The notes: generated from the sequence alone by a model not told the origin. A DNA stretch of 64,000 nucleotides from Aquimonas sp002352135 (GCA_035440755.1 DAORND010000003.1:26025-90024), one strand, 5' to 3'. Positions 53,259 to 63,376 are shown, numbered from the stretch's first letter. A program made the numbers and translations.

Positions 53259-54342
53259 ATTCGCAATGTTCGCCCAATGCCATGCGATGGACGCGAGCTG
53301 GCGTGGTTTGCCAATGCAGACGTGGCTGTAACGCATCGCTAATCCACCACTCGCCGTACTCATCCATGCGCAACAGGCAACGCACGTCCAGTCGCGTTGC
53401 GATGCGTTCCAGTTCGCTGTCATTCGCCGCCAGCAATGCCGTGGCGGCGGCGTCGGCCAGGACTGGGTCACGCTGCAGGACGCTGACCGCGCGCGGCCCG
53501 CGAACGGCTTCGCCGCTGCGCGGATCGATGATGTGCGACCACTGCCGGCCTTGTGCATTGTCAAACTGGCGCGCGTAGGTGCCCGACGTGAACAGGGCCT
53601 CGCCATCGTGCAGGTCCAGCCATGCCACGACGCCGCCATCCGGATGGCGGATGGCGGCACGCCAGGCGTGGTGCTCGCCTCGGCCAACGGCCAGTACATC
53701 GCCACCCAGGGTGATCAAGGCGTTGTGAATGCCTTTTGCACGCAGGAGGTCTGCCACTTCCTGCGTGGCCACGCCTTCTGCGATGGCATTGAAGTCCCAT
53801 TGCAATTCGCGATGCAGGCAGCGTGCTCGGGTGCCGAGAAACTCGATATCGTCCGGCCCAGCGGGATCGGCTCGCCAAGTATCCAGAGCGGTCTGCGACG
53901 GTGGACTTGGCGGCGCGGCGGTCGGGCCCAGGGCCGAGGTTCGCACGCTCCAGGCGGCGATGATTTTCCCAGCGGCAGGATTGAACAGTCCGTCACTGCG
54001 TTCCCACCAATCCATCGAGGGTGCGTACAGCGGCTGCAATGCGGCGGGCCATTCGAACCAATCACCACTGGCACAGCCTTGGTTGGCGATGGTCAAGGCG
54101 CTGGGTTGCCACAGACTCCAATCCTGTTCGCGTTGCTTCAGATGCAGCAGGATGTCCGCCAGGATGGCGTCGGAAGGTGTGGATGCGTCAGCACGCCAGG
54201 CGAACTGCGCAGCGCTGCCGAATACCAGTGCGTCGGCTCGGAATGTCGACGTCTGCGGACTGCAAGCGACCAGCCACAAGCCACAGGCCCACAACCAGCC
54301 GAAACGCGCCAGGAGGCGGGTCGCGGCGGCGGATTCAATCAA
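53257..54342 (-). CDS. apbE: FAD:protein FMN transferase (ApbE family lipoprotein)
   Basis: 361-residue periplasmic enzyme that attaches FMN to threonine of target proteins such as Nqr/Rnf subunits. The N-terminus has a lipobox (WLVACSPQ). Family motifs: NPAAGKIIAAW, DFNAIAEGVATQEVADLL, LITLGGDVLAVG and DPRSGEAVRGPRAVSVL with the metal-binding DAAATALLAA region. It overlaps the PilZ gene stop by 8 bases. No Rnf/Nqr genes are in the window, so the target is unknown. Confidence 0.9.
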   Translation of the reverse strand: MIESAAATRLLARFGWLWACGLWLVACSPQTSTFRADALVFGSAAQFAWRADASTPSDAILADILLHLKQREQDWSLWQPSALTIANQGCASGDWFEWPAALQPLYAPSMDWWERSDGLFNPAAGKIIAAWSVRTSALGPTAAPPSPPSQTALDTWRADPAGPDDIEFLGTRARCLHRELQWDFNAIAEGVATQEVADLLRAKGIHNALITLGGDVLAVGRGEHHAWRAAIRHPDGGVVAWLDLHDGEALFTSGTYARQFDNAQGRQWSHIIDPRSGEAVRGPRAVSVLQRDPVLADAAATALLAANDSELERIATRLDVRCLLRMDEYGEWWISDALQPRLHWQTTPARVHRMALGEHCE

Positions 54343-54682
54343 ATTGTCCGCCGGGTTGCTCCACCCAACGGATCAGATGCTCGGCATCGGCGGGGGCGAT
54401 ATCGATGAAGCGGAATCCGCACCAGAATTGGCCCGGTACGTGGGTGGTCTCGGACCACAATTGATGGGCGCCGACTTCCATGACGCGGGAGGGCATGCCG
54501 TGCCCACCCAGGGTGAAGCGCAATTGATACAGCGCGTCTTCGGTCAGCGGTGCAGTGGCCTGCATCATCATGCCGTTTTCCGACAGATTGCCGATGCGAC
54601 CCACGGCCTGTTCGGTCATGGTGTCAACGACGTCGATATTCTCTTGCGCACGCTTGCGTTTGGCACGTCGATGTTCGCTCAT
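54335..54682 (-). CDS. PilZ domain protein
   Basis: 115-residue single-domain protein. The c-di-GMP motifs are present: RRAKRKR (RxxxR) at 5-11 and NLSENG (D/NxSxxG) near 32-37. It probably binds c-di-GMP and passes the signal to a partner. It overlaps the DUF1631 gene by 4 bases and the apbE start by 8. Confidence 0.9.
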   Translation of the reverse strand: MSEHRRAKRKRAQENIDVVDTMTEQAVGRIGNLSENGMMMQATAPLTEDALYQLRFTLGGHGMPSRVMEVGAHQLWSETTHVPGQFWCGFRFIDIAPADAEHLIRWVEQPGGQFD

Positions 54683-57243
54683 GAGCTGGCTCCTTCGCCC
54701 GCCGGCTTGCCCGAGAAGGACTTGAGCGCGCCCATGATGGACTGCCAGGCGCGATCAATCATCGTGCCTTGCTCGGCCATCACGATGCTTGCTTTGCCAG
54801 AGAGCAGCATCCGCGCCAGATGCGCCATGTCGTACTCACCGGCGCGTTGACCACGGTGATTGACGAACAAGGCGTTGTTGGTGACCGTACTGAACCAGGA
54901 CATGCGGCGACGTACGGGCAGGCCGTGGTCTTCATGGAACTCGAACCACGTCCCAAAGGGCAGATGACGAATGCGGTCGTACTGCGCCTGCTCATCGGCG
55001 CTGAGTACGGGTTTCGGCTCGATGTGGTGCGGCTCGCCACTGGTGCCCAAGCGAGTCCGCGACTTGAGTTTCAGCGCCAATTCGGTGCGGGTTGATGCAT
55101 CGTCAGTGGCGACGTCATCAGGCCCGGCGAGCAGCCGCGCGACGAGCGCCGACGCATCATTTTCGTGATAGCCAACTTTGACGAGTGCGTGTTCCACGTC
55201 GTCACGAAGGCCAGCCAACTCCGCCCCGGCCAACTTGATCTGACCGGTGGAAACACGGATCAATTGATCGACGATTTCGATCTGACGCTGGTAGACCGGC
55301 GATTCCTCACCGCCGCGCAGCAATGACAGCGCGAGCACATCGGTCCAAGCCTGATTGAGCAATGCGCTGACGAACTTGGGAACGTTCTGGCCCTTGAGCT
55401 GCGCGGCAACCGCCGCCTCGGCACCCTGTCGCGCGAGAGCAAGTTTCTCCTTACCGCGGGCCGCTTCAACATGACGACGCTCGGCCACTTCTGCCTTGCG
55501 CGCCTGGGTCTGCATCTGCTGTTCAAGATCGCCGACCGTGCCTTCAAAGATGGCTGGATCGTCATTGAACTCATGGGTGACCTTGTCCACCACGACGTTC
55601 AGTTTATCCAGCAGGCCTTGATCGATGTCCTCGCCATCGCGCAACCAGGTGGCACCGGTTTCGGCCACGGCATTCAGCATCAGTCGGGCCGGATGCTGGC
55701 GCCGAGTGAAAAAGCCCTTGTCAGAGAGCGCCACCCGCAGCATTGGCACCTGCAGCTTGGACAGAAGCTGAGCTGCCGGACTGGTGGGACTGAACTCCCG
55801 GCTGATGTTCTCGAACAGCAGGCTGAGTAGTTCAACGATATCGTTATGCTCTGGCGAGAGCATGGGCGACTGGCCTGGCGGTGTGACCTGGCGCAGTTGC
55901 GCCAGCATGTCCTGTTTGACGTGCGCGATGCTGCGCATCACCGGTCGGCCATCTACCTGCATCCGCGGTGGCTCCCGCCCTTGCATCAGGGCCAGCACGG
56001 CTTGCACATCGTCTCGTGTCGCTGTGTAGGCGTTCGCGGGTGGCGCAGAGGTATTTCCCGACAGCTTGCCTATAAGCGCGCGCCGTCCTGCCAGCAATTG
56101 GCGCAAGACGTCGAACATTTGCCCATCATTGCCACCACCATCCATATCCAAAGGCTCAGGATGGGTTGTTCCTGGCCAAGCGGTGAAGGGTTTTTCCGCG
56201 TGTGGTATTGCGCCACCCATCGCGGCAGGCGCCGCTGGTGCTGCTTGAACGGGAGGCATGCCGGAACTCATGCCGGCAAAGGGTGAAGCGACACCCGCCG
56301 GCACGTGAGGGACTTCAAAACTGCCGCCGGGCAGGTGACTCTGGGTTTGGCCCATTCCTGCGACGGGCGCTGCAGGACCGCTCCAGCCACCATGCGGAAT
56401 ATGCGGAACGGTTTCCGGGTTGAACGCATTGCCCTGTGCGGATTTACCGCGGGGTGCCACATTCTCGGAAACGGGCGGCGACGGACTCGATGCCTTCGCT
56501 GAGCTGGCGGTCGACGCAGAAGGCCTCGTCCTGTTGGGGACCACGCTCAGATGCGCCAGAACTTTTTCCCTCGCCAGATAGCTGTTGACCGCCTCATATA
56601 GCGAACCGATCAGTTGCATGACCTGCCGGTCAAACTGGCGGAACAGCAACAAGCGGTATTCGATATTCAGGTCCAGCGAGTGCACGGCCTTGCGCAGGCA
56701 GCGACAAAGCAACTGAGGCCCAATCGGCAAGCGTTCGCTTTCGAAGGCAGGCTTGCCGGCCAGGACACCAAAACGCTGTCCCAACAGAAAAAGCGGCAGG
56801 CTGTGACGGATTTCGGCGCGCGAGGAAATTTCGTTGAGAACGATGTTTTCTTCCAGCTCGATATCGGCCACCAGTGACAACTCACCAAAGCCACCGCGTT
56901 GTTCATTGGGATCCGGTTCCGGCGAAGCGTCGCGAATGCTGGCAAGCACGGCTTCCAGAGCAATGAGGAATCGCGGTGTCAGATCGGATCGACCACGCTT
57001 GATCTCTCGCAAGGCTTCAAAACAGGAGGCTTGTGTCGCGGAGTTTCTTGCTTGCTCGGCCAACTTGAACAATTGCTGTTCAAATTCATCCAGTGTGGCA
57101 CGCATGCCGCGCTCCACTTCATCCGAGGCGAACTTCAGGACGCCTTCCAACAGGGCGCGGACGCGACGTGGCAGTGGTCGCTGCGCGAGGCGAGGCGGCG
57201 CATTTGATTGTTCGGTGTTCATGCTGCCCACTCGACTCCGCAT
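54679..57243 (-). CDS. DUF1631 family protein
   Basis: 854-residue protein of the DUF1631 family, often misannotated as thymidine phosphorylase. N-terminal helical region about 1-235 (RRVRALLEGVLKFASDEVER), a Pro/Gly/Ala-rich linker about 240-360, a helical domain with charged coiled coil (QTQARKAEVAERRHVEAARG), and a C-terminal PilZ-like region (FGTWFEFHEDHGLPVRRRMSW). The start ATG at 57243 has AGGAAG eight bases before it, against a second in-frame ATG at 57222 with none. Coupled to a PilZ protein, it probably works in c-di-GMP signalling. Confidence 0.82.
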   Translation of the reverse strand: MRSRVGSMNTEQSNAPPRLAQRPLPRRVRALLEGVLKFASDEVERGMRATLDEFEQQLFKLAEQARNSATQASCFEALREIKRGRSDLTPRFLIALEAVLASIRDASPEPDPNEQRGGFGELSLVADIELEENIVLNEISSRAEIRHSLPLFLLGQRFGVLAGKPAFESERLPIGPQLLCRCLRKAVHSLDLNIEYRLLLFRQFDRQVMQLIGSLYEAVNSYLAREKVLAHLSVVPNRTRPSASTASSAKASSPSPPVSENVAPRGKSAQGNAFNPETVPHIPHGGWSGPAAPVAGMGQTQSHLPGGSFEVPHVPAGVASPFAGMSSGMPPVQAAPAAPAAMGGAIPHAEKPFTAWPGTTHPEPLDMDGGGNDGQMFDVLRQLLAGRRALIGKLSGNTSAPPANAYTATRDDVQAVLALMQGREPPRMQVDGRPVMRSIAHVKQDMLAQLRQVTPPGQSPMLSPEHNDIVELLSLLFENISREFSPTSPAAQLLSKLQVPMLRVALSDKGFFTRRQHPARLMLNAVAETGATWLRDGEDIDQGLLDKLNVVVDKVTHEFNDDPAIFEGTVGDLEQQMQTQARKAEVAERRHVEAARGKEKLALARQGAEAAVAAQLKGQNVPKFVSALLNQAWTDVLALSLLRGGEESPVYQRQIEIVDQLIRVSTGQIKLAGAELAGLRDDVEHALVKVGYHENDASALVARLLAGPDDVATDDASTRTELALKLKSRTRLGTSGEPHHIEPKPVLSADEQAQYDRIRHLPFGTWFEFHEDHGLPVRRRMSWFSTVTNNALFVNHRGQRAGEYDMAHLARMLLSGKASIVMAEQGTMIDRAWQSIMGALKSFSGKPAGEGASS

Positions 57244-57672
57244 GGCGAACTTCCTGTGATCAACATCACGATTCTATCAGCATGAAGGCGACTACTCCGA
57301 AGGCCATGGTGTTGCTGTAGCCATCTTGGTTGGTTGCCGCCATCGGTGACTAACGACGCCAGGCTTCGACACCTCCAGGCCACCAGCGACAACTTGGATC
57401 AAGCTAAGCAATACGTTTTTCCGGCATCAAGCATGCCAACGATGCCCTGCAAGTTCATTGCAAGCAATATTGCTGCCAGTTCAGTGGCATCGGTCCGCCA
57501 GACGGAGTCCGGCGGACCTTTTCAACCTTGTTGAAGGGATTTGAGAAACGAACTGTCTCTACGCTGCACGGCAGGCAAGGTCGTGACGCTGAGTCGGTGC
57601 AGCACAGCGATGTCTCTTCGGCCGGTTAGTCCAGTAGCCTGGGTATTGCACAAGGCAGAGGAACCGGGATCC
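57244..57672. other. Intergenic stretch with plus-strand terminator-like hairpin
   Basis: About 430 bases between the DUF1631 start and the end of btuB, with no recognisable protein gene on either strand. The notable feature is an 8-bp hairpin at 57492-57518 with TTTT after it on the plus strand. It could end a short plus-strand transcript, or, read the other way, lie beyond btuB. Confidence 0.5.
57492..57522 (+). terminator. Rho-independent-like terminator, transcript unknown
   Basis: GGTCCGCC (57492-57499) pairs perfectly with GGCGGACC (57511-57518), followed by TTTT. No plus-strand gene upstream accounts for it. Confidence 0.6.
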
Positions 57673-59481
57673 TCATTCGGCAGGGTTCCAACGCAGCAGA
57701 AGCCAGCCGTTGGCATCGTCCGTATTGAAGCCATCGACCTCGACGTACTCCCGATTCAGGGCGTTGTTCAAACGTGCTTCGAGCACCCAATTTCGCGTCA
57801 TCGCGAACTGCGCGTTCAGATTGATCAGCCCGTAGCCACCCAAGTCCCCGACAAAATCACGACGTGCTGAAAAGCCCAGCGCTTCCAAGCCGAAATCCCA
57901 ACGATCGCCAATGGGTCGCCCCAATTGGAGGGAGGCCTTCCGCCCAGGGCGGCGCAGCAGACGCAGATCGCTGTCCAGGTCACGCGGGTCCTGCCATGTC
58001 GCATTGGCATCCAGGGTCCACTCTCCGAGGGTCTGACCGTAGTGGATTTCAAGTCCTTCGATGCGCGCGCGTTGAATGTTGATCGCTTGGAACGTCGCGC
58101 CACCGGCATAGGCGATCAAATTGTCGATGTCGTTGCGGTAGACGCGCAGTTCGGCGCGTTGCGACGTGTCGGGCCGCCATTGCAAGGCGAGTTCGGCGGA
58201 CTCGGCGGTCTCGGCATTCAGGAATGCGTTGCCTGCGTAGTAGCCGCCGAAACCCGGCGCGTAGAGTTCATTGAAGTTCGGTGCGCGGAATCCCTCGCCC
58301 ACATTTGCGGACAATCGCCAGTGGTCGGTGAGCTGCCAGCCCCAGGCCGCCTGCGAGGTGAGTTCGCTGCCATAGGCACTGTTGTCGTCGAGTCGCGCGG
58401 ACAACTCCCATTGGTGTGCGCCACGATCTACGCTCCAGTGCACGAAGGCGGCACGGTTGCTGCGGGTCTGGTCGTAGGTTGAACTGCCGGAGAAGGTATC
58501 CAGCAGCTCACCATTTTCATGCATCCAGGCCAGACCGAACTGCCACTGCTGCCGTTCACGTTGCACGCGGTGGACCCAATCGGCTTGCGCGCGGCGGGTT
58601 TCAAAGGCATTGAAGAATGCCGGTGTTTCGAGCGATTCGCGCGCATGGGCAAGGCGCAGTTCGTGCGACCACTGCGGGCTGAGCTCGCCATCCAATCCCA
58701 GGTTCGCGGTGTGGTGGCGAACGGATGAAACGCCCTGATCGAACTCGATGACATTATCTGTGGCCAGCAGGCTGGCGCTGGCGCGTTGCTCCCCGAGCGA
58801 CCATTCGCCCCAGCCGCTCAGATTGCGCAGCAAGCTGCCGTCGTCGTCGGGATCGAATCCGAAGCCATTTGGGTTCTGCGCGTTGAAGCCCTCGCTATCG
58901 AGGTAGCCGACGCGCAGGCCGTAGCCGTGTCCTGGCTGACGATGCCCCCAGCCCGCCTCGGCACCGGCTGTGCGATGGCTGCCGACCAGCGTCGTCACGT
59001 CGAGACCCTCGCCGCGGCGCGTGAATATCTGGATCACACCGCCGATGGCATCCGAACCCCATTGCGCGGCGCGCGGACCGCGCACAATTTCGATCCGCTC
59101 GATTTGACCAAGCGGGAGGTTCTCCCATGCGTAGCCACCGGTATTGGCCGAGGCGATTCGCACGCCATCGATCAGCACCAGCACGTGATTCGAGTTGCTG
59201 CCGCGCATGAACAGACTGGTCTGTTGGCCGAGGCCACCACTGCGCACGATGTCGATACCGGTCTGCAGCCGCAACAGATCAACCAGATCACGCGTGGCGG
59301 CGCGATCAATGTCTTCGCGGGTGATCACACTGACGCCCGCAAGACTGTCGTCGATGGTCTGGGCGTGGCGCGTCGCGGTCACCACGACGACGGGTTGACG
59401 CGTGGCGGCATCGGCCCACGAGGAAATCGCCAAGGCGACGGCAAGGCCCAGCAGATGCCGGGACGTTGAGGATAGAAACAT
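57673..59481 (-). CDS. btuB: TonB-dependent outer-membrane vitamin B12 receptor
   Basis: 602-residue TonB-dependent receptor. Signal peptide (MFLSSTSRHLLGLAVALAIS), TonB box VVVVTATR, plug domain with LLRLQTGIDIVRSGG, RGSNSNHVLVLIDGVRI and EIVRGPRAAQWGSDAIGG, then a 22-strand barrel ending in an aromatic C-terminus. The ATG at 59481 has CAGGAG eight bases upstream; the longer frame upstream is the riboswitch region. A cobalamin riboswitch controls it, which supports cobalamin as substrate. Confidence 0.94.
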   Translation of the reverse strand: MFLSSTSRHLLGLAVALAISSWADAATRQPVVVVTATRHAQTIDDSLAGVSVITREDIDRAATRDLVDLLRLQTGIDIVRSGGLGQQTSLFMRGSNSNHVLVLIDGVRIASANTGGYAWENLPLGQIERIEIVRGPRAAQWGSDAIGGVIQIFTRRGEGLDVTTLVGSHRTAGAEAGWGHRQPGHGYGLRVGYLDSEGFNAQNPNGFGFDPDDDGSLLRNLSGWGEWSLGEQRASASLLATDNVIEFDQGVSSVRHHTANLGLDGELSPQWSHELRLAHARESLETPAFFNAFETRRAQADWVHRVQRERQQWQFGLAWMHENGELLDTFSGSSTYDQTRSNRAAFVHWSVDRGAHQWELSARLDDNSAYGSELTSQAAWGWQLTDHWRLSANVGEGFRAPNFNELYAPGFGGYYAGNAFLNAETAESAELALQWRPDTSQRAELRVYRNDIDNLIAYAGGATFQAINIQRARIEGLEIHYGQTLGEWTLDANATWQDPRDLDSDLRLLRRPGRKASLQLGRPIGDRWDFGLEALGFSARRDFVGDLGGYGLINLNAQFAMTRNWVLEARLNNALNREYVEVDGFNTDDANGWLLLRWNPAE

Positions 59482-59616
59482 GAAACGCTCCTGATTGCTC
59501 ACCCGCAGGAACACTGGGCGAGACGCAGGCGTTGCCGCACGGGCGAACACCCGCACGGCCCGCCGCCAGTGCGTCGTGACAGCGCGCCGCATGCGAATGG
59601 AACGCGGCAGGCTGTA

Positions 59617-59773
59617 CCTCAGGCCGGTCTCCGGGCTTGCAGGGTGACGGGGTGGAGCCCGGTCAGTGTCGAACCGCCTTCCCGGAGTGACCCAGTGGCT
59701 GAGTGGTCGACTACACCTGCTTACCGTTGCGGGGGCAGCGCCGGATTCTCACCGGCTTCCCGTACACCTGAAG
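59617..59773 (-). ncRNA. Cobalamin (B12) riboswitch
   Basis: On the minus strand the leader carries the conserved core GCCGGTGAGAATCCGGC ... GCCCCCGCAACGGTAA (59721-59756), the GCCACTG element and the B12 box AAGCCCGGAGACCGGCCT (59621-59638). The closing P1 helix pairs CTTCAGG (59767-59773) with CCTGAGG (59617-59623). It lies 136 bases before the btuB start and would switch off expression when B12 is plentiful. Confidence 0.95.
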
Positions 59774-59806
59774 CGGCGACAGTCTAGCAAGGGGAACCGC
59801 GTCATT

Positions 59807-61105
59807 TCATTCGCCGTCGACGGAAGTGATCGCTTTGCTGGCGAGAACCTTGTCGATGCGGTGACCATCCATGTCCACCACTTCCAAACGCCACTCCTGC
59901 AAGTCGATATGGTCGGTGGTGTGTGGCAGGCGTCCGAGCAGGGTCAGGAAAACACCATTCAAGGTGTGGTAGTGCTCCTCGACTTCGGCCGGCAATTCGC
60001 CCAAGTGCAAGGTGTCGCGAAGGATGGGCAAGGGCGTCAGGCCGTCCAGAAGCCAAGAGCCATCTTCGCGTTGAATCGCCCACGCATCATCTTCTTCGAC
60101 CGACAGAAACTCCCCGGCGATGGCTTCCAGCAGATCATGCTGGGTGATGATGCCCATCACATCACCGTACTCATCGGTGACGAAGGCCATTGGCGCCGAG
60201 GAACGGCGCAGTTTGTCGAGGACTTCCATCCCGTTCATGCCTTCCGGGACGAACAAGGGCGGTTTCAAATGCCCTTCGATATCGAGGTGCTGGTGGTTGA
60301 GCACTTGCGCCAGAACGATGCGGGTTTCGATGATGCCAAGCACTTGATCCAGCGAGCCGCGCGCCACCGGCATTCGATGATGGGTGCCTTGAGCAAGGCC
60401 GCAGCGAACCTGTTCGGCGGAGTCGTCCAAGTCGATCCAGCTGACATCGCCACGCGGCACCATCAGCGACGCAGCACGGCGCTCATCGAGGCGAATGACG
60501 TTGCGCATCATGGTGTGTTCGTGTTGCTCGATCACGCCCGACTCACTGCCTTCCTTCAGGACAGCTTGGATGTCCTCGCTGGTCATTGCGCCTGCGCCTT
60601 CCTGATGAACGCCGAGCAGGCGCAACAAGAGTTTGGTGGACTGCGTCAGCAGCCAGACAAAGGGACGGGTTGCCTTGGCCAACAGGGCCATCGGTATGGC
60701 TACGCGACGTGCAACCGTGTCCGGGTGAGCTTGACCGAATCGTTTGGGAACCAGTTCGCCGACCACAATGGAGAAATAGGTGACCGAGGCAACCACGACG
60801 GTCATCGCCAGATAGTGCGCCGCCTCATTCGTCATGCCCCAAGCCATCAGATAGCTGGCAAACGGGTCGGCCAGGGCTGCCTCACCAGCGATACCGCTGA
60901 GCAGGCCGATCGAGGTGATGCCGATCTGCACGGTCGACATGAACTGGGTTGGATTTTCACCCAACTTCAGGGCTGCAATGGCACCTGCATCGCCCGCCTC
61001 GGCACGCGCCTGCAAGCGGCCACGGCGCGCGGTAACCAAGGCGATTTCCGACATCGCAAACAGTCCATTCAACAGAATCAGACCGGCGAGTAACGCAATC
61101 TCCAC
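59807..61105 (-). CDS. CNNM/CorC (HlyC/CorC) family transporter
   Basis: 432-residue inner-membrane protein. DUF21/CNNM domain with four membrane segments (ALLAGLILLNGLFAMSEIAL, FSIVVGELVPKRF), two CBS domains (about 195-325, MVPRGDVSWIDL, VTDEYGDVMGIITQHDLLE) and a C-terminal CorC_HlyC domain (LDGLTPLPILRDTLHLGELP). Such proteins are linked to Mg2+/Co2+ efflux. Annotated haemolysin in older records, which is misleading. Confidence 0.9.
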   Translation of the reverse strand: MEIALLAGLILLNGLFAMSEIALVTARRGRLQARAEAGDAGAIAALKLGENPTQFMSTVQIGITSIGLLSGIAGEAALADPFASYLMAWGMTNEAAHYLAMTVVVASVTYFSIVVGELVPKRFGQAHPDTVARRVAIPMALLAKATRPFVWLLTQSTKLLLRLLGVHQEGAGAMTSEDIQAVLKEGSESGVIEQHEHTMMRNVIRLDERRAASLMVPRGDVSWIDLDDSAEQVRCGLAQGTHHRMPVARGSLDQVLGIIETRIVLAQVLNHQHLDIEGHLKPPLFVPEGMNGMEVLDKLRRSSAPMAFVTDEYGDVMGIITQHDLLEAIAGEFLSVEEDDAWAIQREDGSWLLDGLTPLPILRDTLHLGELPAEVEEHYHTLNGVFLTLLGRLPHTTDHIDLQEWRLEVVDMDGHRIDKVLASKAITSVDGE

Positions 61106-61165
61106 AACGACACTCCATTCAATGGACAGCGAGAGGCTGTTGATGCGGGGGCAAGCAATAATGCC

Positions 61166-63343
61166 TCAGTTCAGGATTTCAAGTTTCGCGTAGGCCAGAA
61201 CGAGCCACTTGCTGCCAGTCGATTCGAACTGCACCTGGACGCGTGCATGCATGCCGCTGCCTTCGACATCAATGATCACCCCCTCACCAAAGGCGGCATG
61301 GCGAACGGAGGATCCGAGCTTCAGGCCACTTGGCATCGGCTCGCTAAGTGCGGCGCTGGATGGGCGATGCGACGACGCGGGGCGACTGACCTGGACGCGT
61401 GGGCGAACCTCACGCAACAGCGCTGGTGGAATCTCCCGCAGGAATCGCGATGGAGCGCCCCAGGTGTCCATGCCATGAATGCGGCGAGTCTCCGCATAGG
61501 TCATGACCAGTTGCTGGCGAGCGCGGGTGATGCCGACATAGGCCAGTCGACGTTCTTCTTCCAGCCTTGCGGCGTCTTCGATGGACTTCTGCCCAGGGAA
61601 CAGACCTTCTTCGACACCGACCATACAGACCAGCGGAAACTCAAGTCCCTTGGCGGAATGCAAGGTCATCAACTGCACGCAGTCCTCGCCCGCCTGCGCC
61701 TGTCCCTCACCGGCCTCCAGTGCGGCATAGGCAAGAAAGCCAACCAGCTCGGGCAAGGCACTGGCACCTTCTTCTACCTCGATCTGGATGAAGCGGCTGG
61801 CCACGGTCACCAGTTCGTCGAGATTGTCGGTGCGCGCATCCAGCGTTCCGCGCGACGCTTCGGCGTAGTGGTCATAGAGTCCTGATCGTTTCAGCACGTA
61901 GTCGATCTGTCGCGACAAGGTGTTGCTGCTGGCTTCGCGCGCCAGTTCTTCGATCAACTCGATGAACCCGAGCAACGCGGACTTGGCGCGTCCCGGCATC
62001 CCCGAGTCATGCAACAGATTCAGCGCGCTTTCCCATAGCGATTGATCATGCTTCTGCGCATGGGTGCGTAACAACTCCACGCTGCGCTGCCCGATGCCGC
62101 GAGGTGGCGTGTTGACCGCTCGCTCGAAGGCAGCATCGTCATCGCGGTTGGCCAGCAGACGAAGATAGGCGAGCGTGTCCTTGATTTCGGCGCGCTCGAA
62201 AAAGCGTAGGCCGCCATAAACGCGGTATTTCACCTGTGCCGCGATCAGCGCCTCCTCGAGTGCGCGGGACTGTGCATTGGATCGGTACAGCACGGCGCAA
62301 TCCTGTGCCGACGCGCCTTCGTGAATGAAGCTTCGGATGCGCTCCACCACAAATCGTGCTTCATCGATTTCGTTGTAAGCGGCGTACAGCTCGATTGGCT
62401 CGCCATCGGGATCGGCGGTCCACAGCGTCTTGCCAAGGCGACTTGGATTGTGCGCGATGACCGCATTGGCGGCATTCAGGATATTGGCCGTGGAGCGATA
62501 GTTCTGCTCCAGCTTGAGTGCAATGGCACCATCGAAATCGCGCAGGAACTGTTGCACGTTTTCCACCTTGGCACCGCGCCAGCCGTAGATGGACTGGTCA
62601 TCGTCGCCGACCACGAAGACTTTCCCGCTGCTGCCAGCGAGCACACGCACGAAGGCGTACTGCACGCTGTTGGTGTCCTGGAACTCATCTACCAGCAAAT
62701 GGGTGAAACGCTGCTGGTAGTGGTGCAACAGTGCCGGTTGCTGCAGCCACAGTTCATGGGCGCGCAGCAGCAGCTCGGCAAAGTCGACCAGACCTGCCCG
62801 CTCGCAGGTGCGTTGATAGGCTTCGTAGATGCGGATCAACGTATCCGTGGAGGGGTCACCGCCGACGATGTGCTTCGGGCGTTTGCCTTCATCTTTGGCC
62901 GCGTTGATGTACCAGGCGGACTGTCGTGCTGGCCAGCGCTTTTCGTCCAAGCCGAGCTCAGTGGTGATGCGCTTCAGCAGGCGAATCTGGTCGTCGCTGT
63001 CGAGAACCTGGAATGACTCGGGCAGGCGCGCCTCATGCCAGTGCAGCCGCAACAGCCGATGGGCGATGCTGTGGAAGGTGCCGATCCACATGCCGCGAAT
63101 GCCTTCCGGTCGCATCTGCTGGATGCGCTGACGCATCTCGCTGGCGGCCTTGTTGGTGAAGGTGACCGCCAGCAAGGAGAAAGGACGCACGCCCTCGACT
63201 TCGGTAAGCCAGCCGATCCGATGTACCAGAACGCGCGTCTTGCCGGAGCCAGCGCCCGCCAGAACGAGAGTGTGTGGGGCGCTGGTGGTCACCGCAGCGC
63301 GTTGCGCTGGATTCAATACATCCAGCAGATGGGAAACGTCCAT
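61166..63343 (-). CDS. uvrD: DNA helicase II
   Basis: 725-residue superfamily 1 3'-5' helicase for nucleotide excision and mismatch repair. Walker A GAGSGKTR, motif II VDEFQDTN, motif III VGDDDQSIYGWRGA, QNYRSTANIL, VMTLHSAKGLEFPLV, and RRLAYVGITRARQQL. The C-terminal Tudor-like RNA-polymerase contact (VRHAAFGEGVIIDVEG) is present. ATG at 63343 begins the conserved domain (MDVSHLLDVLNPAQ). Confidence 0.96.
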   Translation of the reverse strand: MDVSHLLDVLNPAQRAAVTTSAPHTLVLAGAGSGKTRVLVHRIGWLTEVEGVRPFSLLAVTFTNKAASEMRQRIQQMRPEGIRGMWIGTFHSIAHRLLRLHWHEARLPESFQVLDSDDQIRLLKRITTELGLDEKRWPARQSAWYINAAKDEGKRPKHIVGGDPSTDTLIRIYEAYQRTCERAGLVDFAELLLRAHELWLQQPALLHHYQQRFTHLLVDEFQDTNSVQYAFVRVLAGSSGKVFVVGDDDQSIYGWRGAKVENVQQFLRDFDGAIALKLEQNYRSTANILNAANAVIAHNPSRLGKTLWTADPDGEPIELYAAYNEIDEARFVVERIRSFIHEGASAQDCAVLYRSNAQSRALEEALIAAQVKYRVYGGLRFFERAEIKDTLAYLRLLANRDDDAAFERAVNTPPRGIGQRSVELLRTHAQKHDQSLWESALNLLHDSGMPGRAKSALLGFIELIEELAREASSNTLSRQIDYVLKRSGLYDHYAEASRGTLDARTDNLDELVTVASRFIQIEVEEGASALPELVGFLAYAALEAGEGQAQAGEDCVQLMTLHSAKGLEFPLVCMVGVEEGLFPGQKSIEDAARLEEERRLAYVGITRARQQLVMTYAETRRIHGMDTWGAPSRFLREIPPALLREVRPRVQVSRPASSHRPSSAALSEPMPSGLKLGSSVRHAAFGEGVIIDVEGSGMHARVQVQFESTGSKWLVLAYAKLEILN

Positions 63344-63376
63344 GCGGGCATTGTAGCCGCCCGCGTCGCTTGCCAA

